NCBI GenBank assembly: GCA_913041895.1
Contig: CAJWKQ010000003.1
Location: forward strand, 1-48,254
Direction of reading: 5' to 3'
DNA length: 48,254 bases
Origin: an uncultured Verrucomicrobiales bacterium
GTDB lineage: Bacteria > Verrucomicrobiota > Verrucomicrobiia > Limisphaerales > UBA1100
Position numbers and translations under genes: made by a program
Part shown: piece after piece, positions 45,066 to 48,254 of the stretch
Layout: each line of letters starts with the position of its first letter
How positions within the stretch are numbered: position 1 is the stretch's first letter
Notes under the pieces: model-generated
The model's database searches: none
The model's input: the letters and a program-made list of their open reading frames with translations, nothing else
What the model was told of the DNA's origin: nothing

Positions 45066-46490
45066 ATGAATAACAGACGCGAATTCCTCAAGACCGCCTC
45101 ATCCGCCACCCTTGCTGCCTTGGCTGCAGGTGCTCCAAATGTAACAGCTGATTCTGCGCCCCGTTCCGAGTGGCCCACTCCAAAGGCTGATTCTATCATT
45201 CTCTTATGGATGGCAGGCGGAATGGCTGCTCCTGATACCTTCGACCCGAAGCGCTACGTTCCCTTCGATGTAGGCGTCCCGCTGGAAAAAATTATCAGCA
45301 CCTTCCCTGCAATAGATACCAATGTGGATGGCATCAAAATTACGGAGGGGCTGGAAAATGTCGCAAAGGTTATGGATCGGGGCACTTTAATCAGAACCCA
45401 CAAGGTGGCTGATCTGGGGCATATTCTACATAGCCGTCATCAATACCACTGGCACACTGGCTACGAACCTCCTATCACAGTCGCTGCGCCACACATTGGC
45501 TCATGGGTTGCCAAAAGCCTCGGGCCACGCAACCCCGCTATCCCTCCTTTTATCGATGTGGGACAAGTGATGAGTGCAGGAGGGGAAACAGAAGCTCTTA
45601 AAGCCTTTCACACCGCCGGATTCCTTGGTAGCGAACATGGGCCATTCATGATTCCTAATCCAGATCTTGCAGCGAAGGCGGTCCAGCCTCCCGCAGGAAT
45701 GGATGCAGGACGTTTTAGTAACAGATACAAAGCCTTTAAAAAGCTGGCCGAAAGCTCCCCCATAGCTCGACATGGATCTTCTTACCAACGGGATTCCTTG
45801 CTTCGTTCAATGGAAAATGCGTACCGAATCCTGAATGACAAGAAAGCAGCCAGTGCCTTTGATATCTCTTTGGAGGAAAAAGATAGCTTCGCCAAATACA
45901 ACACAGGAGAATTCGGGCGCGGATGCCTATTAGCCCGGCGCTTGGTCGAGGCAGGGGCACGCTTCATAGAAGTCACCACTGGTTATTATCCCTTTAAGAA
46001 ATGGGATACTCACGAGAATGGGCATACCACGGTGCGCCAAATGAAAAGGGAAATCGATCAGCCTATCGCCCAATTGATCCTCGACCTTGAGACTCGCGGC
46101 CTGCTAGACCGAACTCTGGTTGTGTTGGCCAGCGAGTTTAGTCGTGACATGATCATTGAGGGTGTGCCAGGCAGTTCAGCTCGGGATCAGTCTCGAGCCA
46201 AGACTGACGTCCTTAAAGAAATGAAACATTATGGACAACATCGCCATTTCACTGGCTCAGGCTCTGTCCTTATGTTTGGCGGTGGCATCAAGAGAGGATT
46301 CCTGTATGGCGAAACCGCCGAGGAAAGACCTCTGCTGTCAGTGAAAAACCCGGTTACTATCCCTGATTTGCACGCAACAATATTTCATGCTCTTGGCATA
46401 CCTGCAGATCATAATTATGAAATCGAAAAGCGCCCCTTCTATCTGACTAAAGACGGTAAGGGAAAGCCCATACCAGCCCTTTTTGCCTAA
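45066..46490 (+). CDS. Tat-secreted DUF1501 protein (sulfatase-fold)
   Basis: 474 aa; 'NRREFLKTASSATLAALAAG', 'ILLWMAGGMAAPDTFDPK', 'KWDTHENGHTTVRQMKREIDQPIAQLILDLETRGLLDRTLVVLASEFSRD'. Confidence 0.93.
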   Translation: MNNRREFLKTASSATLAALAAGAPNVTADSAPRSEWPTPKADSIILLWMAGGMAAPDTFDPKRYVPFDVGVPLEKIISTFPAIDTNVDGIKITEGLENVAKVMDRGTLIRTHKVADLGHILHSRHQYHWHTGYEPPITVAAPHIGSWVAKSLGPRNPAIPPFIDVGQVMSAGGETEALKAFHTAGFLGSEHGPFMIPNPDLAAKAVQPPAGMDAGRFSNRYKAFKKLAESSPIARHGSSYQRDSLLRSMENAYRILNDKKAASAFDISLEEKDSFAKYNTGEFGRGCLLARRLVEAGARFIEVTTGYYPFKKWDTHENGHTTVRQMKREIDQPIAQLILDLETRGLLDRTLVVLASEFSRDMIIEGVPGSSARDQSRAKTDVLKEMKHYGQHRHFTGSGSVLMFGGGIKRGFLYGETAEERPLLSVKNPVTIPDLHATIFHALGIPADHNYEIEKRPFYLTKDGKGKPIPALFA

Positions 46491-46531
46491 ATCCTTGCTT
46501 AGGCTCTCCCTAGTCCTGCATTCTTCCGTCC

Positions 46532-47698
46532 ATGGAAATCACTAACGCTCGGCTAATCCTGCCTGATTCAATTGAGCGCGGATCCCTAAGCATTCGTAAC
46601 GGGCGAATCCAAAAAATTTCCAAAAGCGCCAGAGCAGCTACTAAAGCAAACGTTGAATGTATAAATCTACGGGGTGGATTCCTTGCTCCCGGCTTTGTTG
46701 ATATTCATATACATGGAGCACTTGGCCGTGACACCATGGAAGCTGACCCGGACGCTTTTCGACAGATCACCGAGTTTCACCTTAAGGGAGGCACTACTTC
46801 TCTCACCTTGACCACACTTTCTGCTTCGCAGAAAGATATCCTTAAAACGCTCAAAGCCATTAAGCCATTTCATAATAAATCCATGGGCGGATCACGCATC
46901 GTGGGTGTACATGTCGAAGGCCCGTTTATTAATAAAGTCCGTGCAGGGGCCCAGAACCCGGATTACTGCCGTAATCCAACTGCCAAAGAGTGGGGACCTA
47001 TACTAAAATACGGTAAACTTATCACTCAAATGACCCTAGCCCCTGAATTGCCGCGGGCGAATACCTTGATAAAGGCCCTGCGTAAAAACGGCTCCATTGC
47101 CAGTGGAGGACACACAGACGCAGTGGAAAAAGATTTGTTTCCAGCACTTAAATCCGGCCTAAACCAAAGCACTCACACCTTCAATGCCATGAGTGGGCTG
47201 GTTAAAAAAGGACCTTATCGCTCAGCCGGAATGCTGGAATTCGCGTTGGCTCATGATGCCATTACCTGTGAACTGATTGCCGATGGACAACACGTGCCGC
47301 CTGTCCTAATGCGCATGTTATTTAATGCTAAACCTCGTGATAAAGTCGTCATTATTACCGATGCCACCAAGGGCGCCGGGTTAAGAACAGGCACAAAATT
47401 TGAAATGTATGGTGTTGCCGCACGAGTCACTAAAACGACTGCAGAAGTCGTGGACGGACGAGGCCTGGCTGGAAGCACACTAACGATGATTCGTGCGGTA
47501 CAAACCGCTGTCGAGCAAGCCAATGTCCCGCTGGTTGATGCAGTCTATATGTCTACCCTCAATCCCGCTCGACAAATTGGAAGGGCAAAAGAATTCGGCT
47601 CGCTGAAAAAGGGGAAGAGAGCTGATCTGGTTTGGTTTGATAATAAATTCAAAGTCAAGGGTGTGTGGCTCGAAGGCAAGATGCTCCACAGAGCTTAG
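46532..47698 (+). CDS. nagA: N-acetylglucosamine-6-phosphate deacetylase
   Basis: 388 aa; 'LAPGFVDIHIHGALGRDTMEA', 'VGVHVEGPFINKVRAGAQN', 'SGGHTDA', 'STHTFNAMSGL', 'ITDATKGAG'. Confidence 0.93.
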   Translation: MEITNARLILPDSIERGSLSIRNGRIQKISKSARAATKANVECINLRGGFLAPGFVDIHIHGALGRDTMEADPDAFRQITEFHLKGGTTSLTLTTLSASQKDILKTLKAIKPFHNKSMGGSRIVGVHVEGPFINKVRAGAQNPDYCRNPTAKEWGPILKYGKLITQMTLAPELPRANTLIKALRKNGSIASGGHTDAVEKDLFPALKSGLNQSTHTFNAMSGLVKKGPYRSAGMLEFALAHDAITCELIADGQHVPPVLMRMLFNAKPRDKVVIITDATKGAGLRTGTKFEMYGVAARVTKTTAEVVDGRGLAGSTLTMIRAVQTAVEQANVPLVDAVYMSTLNPARQIGRAKEFGSLKKGKRADLVWFDNKFKVKGVWLEGKMLHRA

Positions 47699-47735
47699 CA
47701 GGCTGTTCTAAAGAAATGATGGGCAGGAAAAAGAT

Positions 47736-47812
47736 TGGCACCCCTGAGAGGATTTGAACCTCCGACCAATTGTTTAGGAAACAACTGCTCTATCCAACTG
47801 AGCTACAGGGGC
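47736..47812 (-). tRNA. tRNA-Arg (anticodon CCT), CCA encoded
   Basis: Reverse complement GCCCCTGTAGCTCAGTTGGATAGAGCAGTTGTTTCCTAAACAATTGGTCGGAGGTTCGAATCCTCTCAGGGGTGCCA folds as a cloverleaf with anticodon loop TTCCTAA. Confidence 0.95.
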
Positions 47813-48038
47813 AAGAGCATTGTGCCCCCCGAAGAGTTTGGCTGCAAGCTCCTGAACCAGACAGTTACTTAAAGGCCGTAGAAAGCGTTTGTTTATTATT
47901 GGTCACTGGTTTAATATGGTTTTATTCACTTTCTGCAATCCCTAGAAGTCAGAGTGCATATTGCACTCCCGAAAATGATGGGGTCTTGACGATTGATTCG
48001 AGTATGTTAGCCTAGAAGGCTAGCCTTTTTTACACGTT

Positions 48039-48254
48039 GTGAAACCTGTGTCTGTAGACAACGGGCGGGTGGGTTCCTCTCGTCCTTTTACCAAGTATTA
48101 TCTACTTTTAGTGGGAATAGTGGTGCTTCAGTTTACCGGAGGAGACAGCCGTACCCGGGACCGAGAACAACGCTTGAGGGAGGCGCAGGAGGCTCCGGTC
48201 AAGGTGAGCGCAAGGGAGCGTGCCCTCAACCGGCATGAGGAGGGGACCAGTCGT
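48039..48254 (+). CDS. N-terminal part of a hypothetical protein with N-terminal TM segment, truncated by window end
   Basis: GTG 48039 then open to the end: MKPVSVDNGRVGSSRPFTKYYLLLVGIVVLQFTGGDSRTRDREQRLREAQEAPVKVSARERALNRHEEGTSR. Confidence 0.5.
   Translation, partial: MKPVSVDNGRVGSSRPFTKYYLLLVGIVVLQFTGGDSRTRDREQRLREAQEAPVKVSARERALNRHEEGTSR

Noticed and set aside
47736-47812. tRNA gene as a possible integration site of a mobile element
   Set aside because: No integrase, no duplicated tRNA 3' end seen in the window, flanked by ordinary genes.
47770-48015. 81-aa plus-strand ORF
   Set aside because: Runs through the tRNA-Arg gene on the opposite strand; no recognisable motifs.
48008-48030. 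Short hairpin TAGCC-TAGAA-GGCTA followed by GCCTTTTTT as a terminator
   Set aside because: Only a 5-bp stem with an intervening GCC before the T tract; too weak to call confidently.

Overview
Ordinary-looking chromosomal window, probably from a Verrucomicrobiota/PVC-type bacterium. This is inferred from DUF1080, DUF1549/DUF1553 (PSCyt1-like), DUF1501, FG-GAP, Tat-Gfo/Idh/MocA and H-X9-DG-type pseudopilin genes. I call about 30 CDS, one tRNA-Arg(CCT) on the minus strand, two strong Rho-independent terminators and one structured leader candidate. Housekeeping genes include comM-like, ald, mutS, murA, prmC, cysteine desulfurase, apbE, a UvrD/PcrA helicase, an MsbA-like ABC exporter, a PlsC-AMP ligase fusion and nagA. 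No phage, IS element or CRISPR array was seen. The best candidates for undescribed biology are: (1) a compact cassette of a lipoyl (GcvH-like) protein, a CobW GTPase, a small HdrA-like Cys protein and a 2x[4Fe-4S] ferredoxin, divergent from a cysteine desulfurase (16.7-19.6 kb); (2) a DUF116-isoprenyl diphosphate synthase fusion followed by a prenyltransferase-beta/terpene-cyclase-like protein (26.1-28.7 kb); (3) a secreted VIT/vWA protein translationally coupled to a multidomain protein with a chagasin-like inhibitor domain and a duplicated 'HWGxPPxxQTRDxxxLPGGYGRGSGTWARWI' motif (20.3-24.5 kb); (4) a YiiX-like papain-fold / ATP-grasp / class-I amidotransferase operon (1.8-4.6 kb). All family assignments come from motif recognition by eye; no database search was run.
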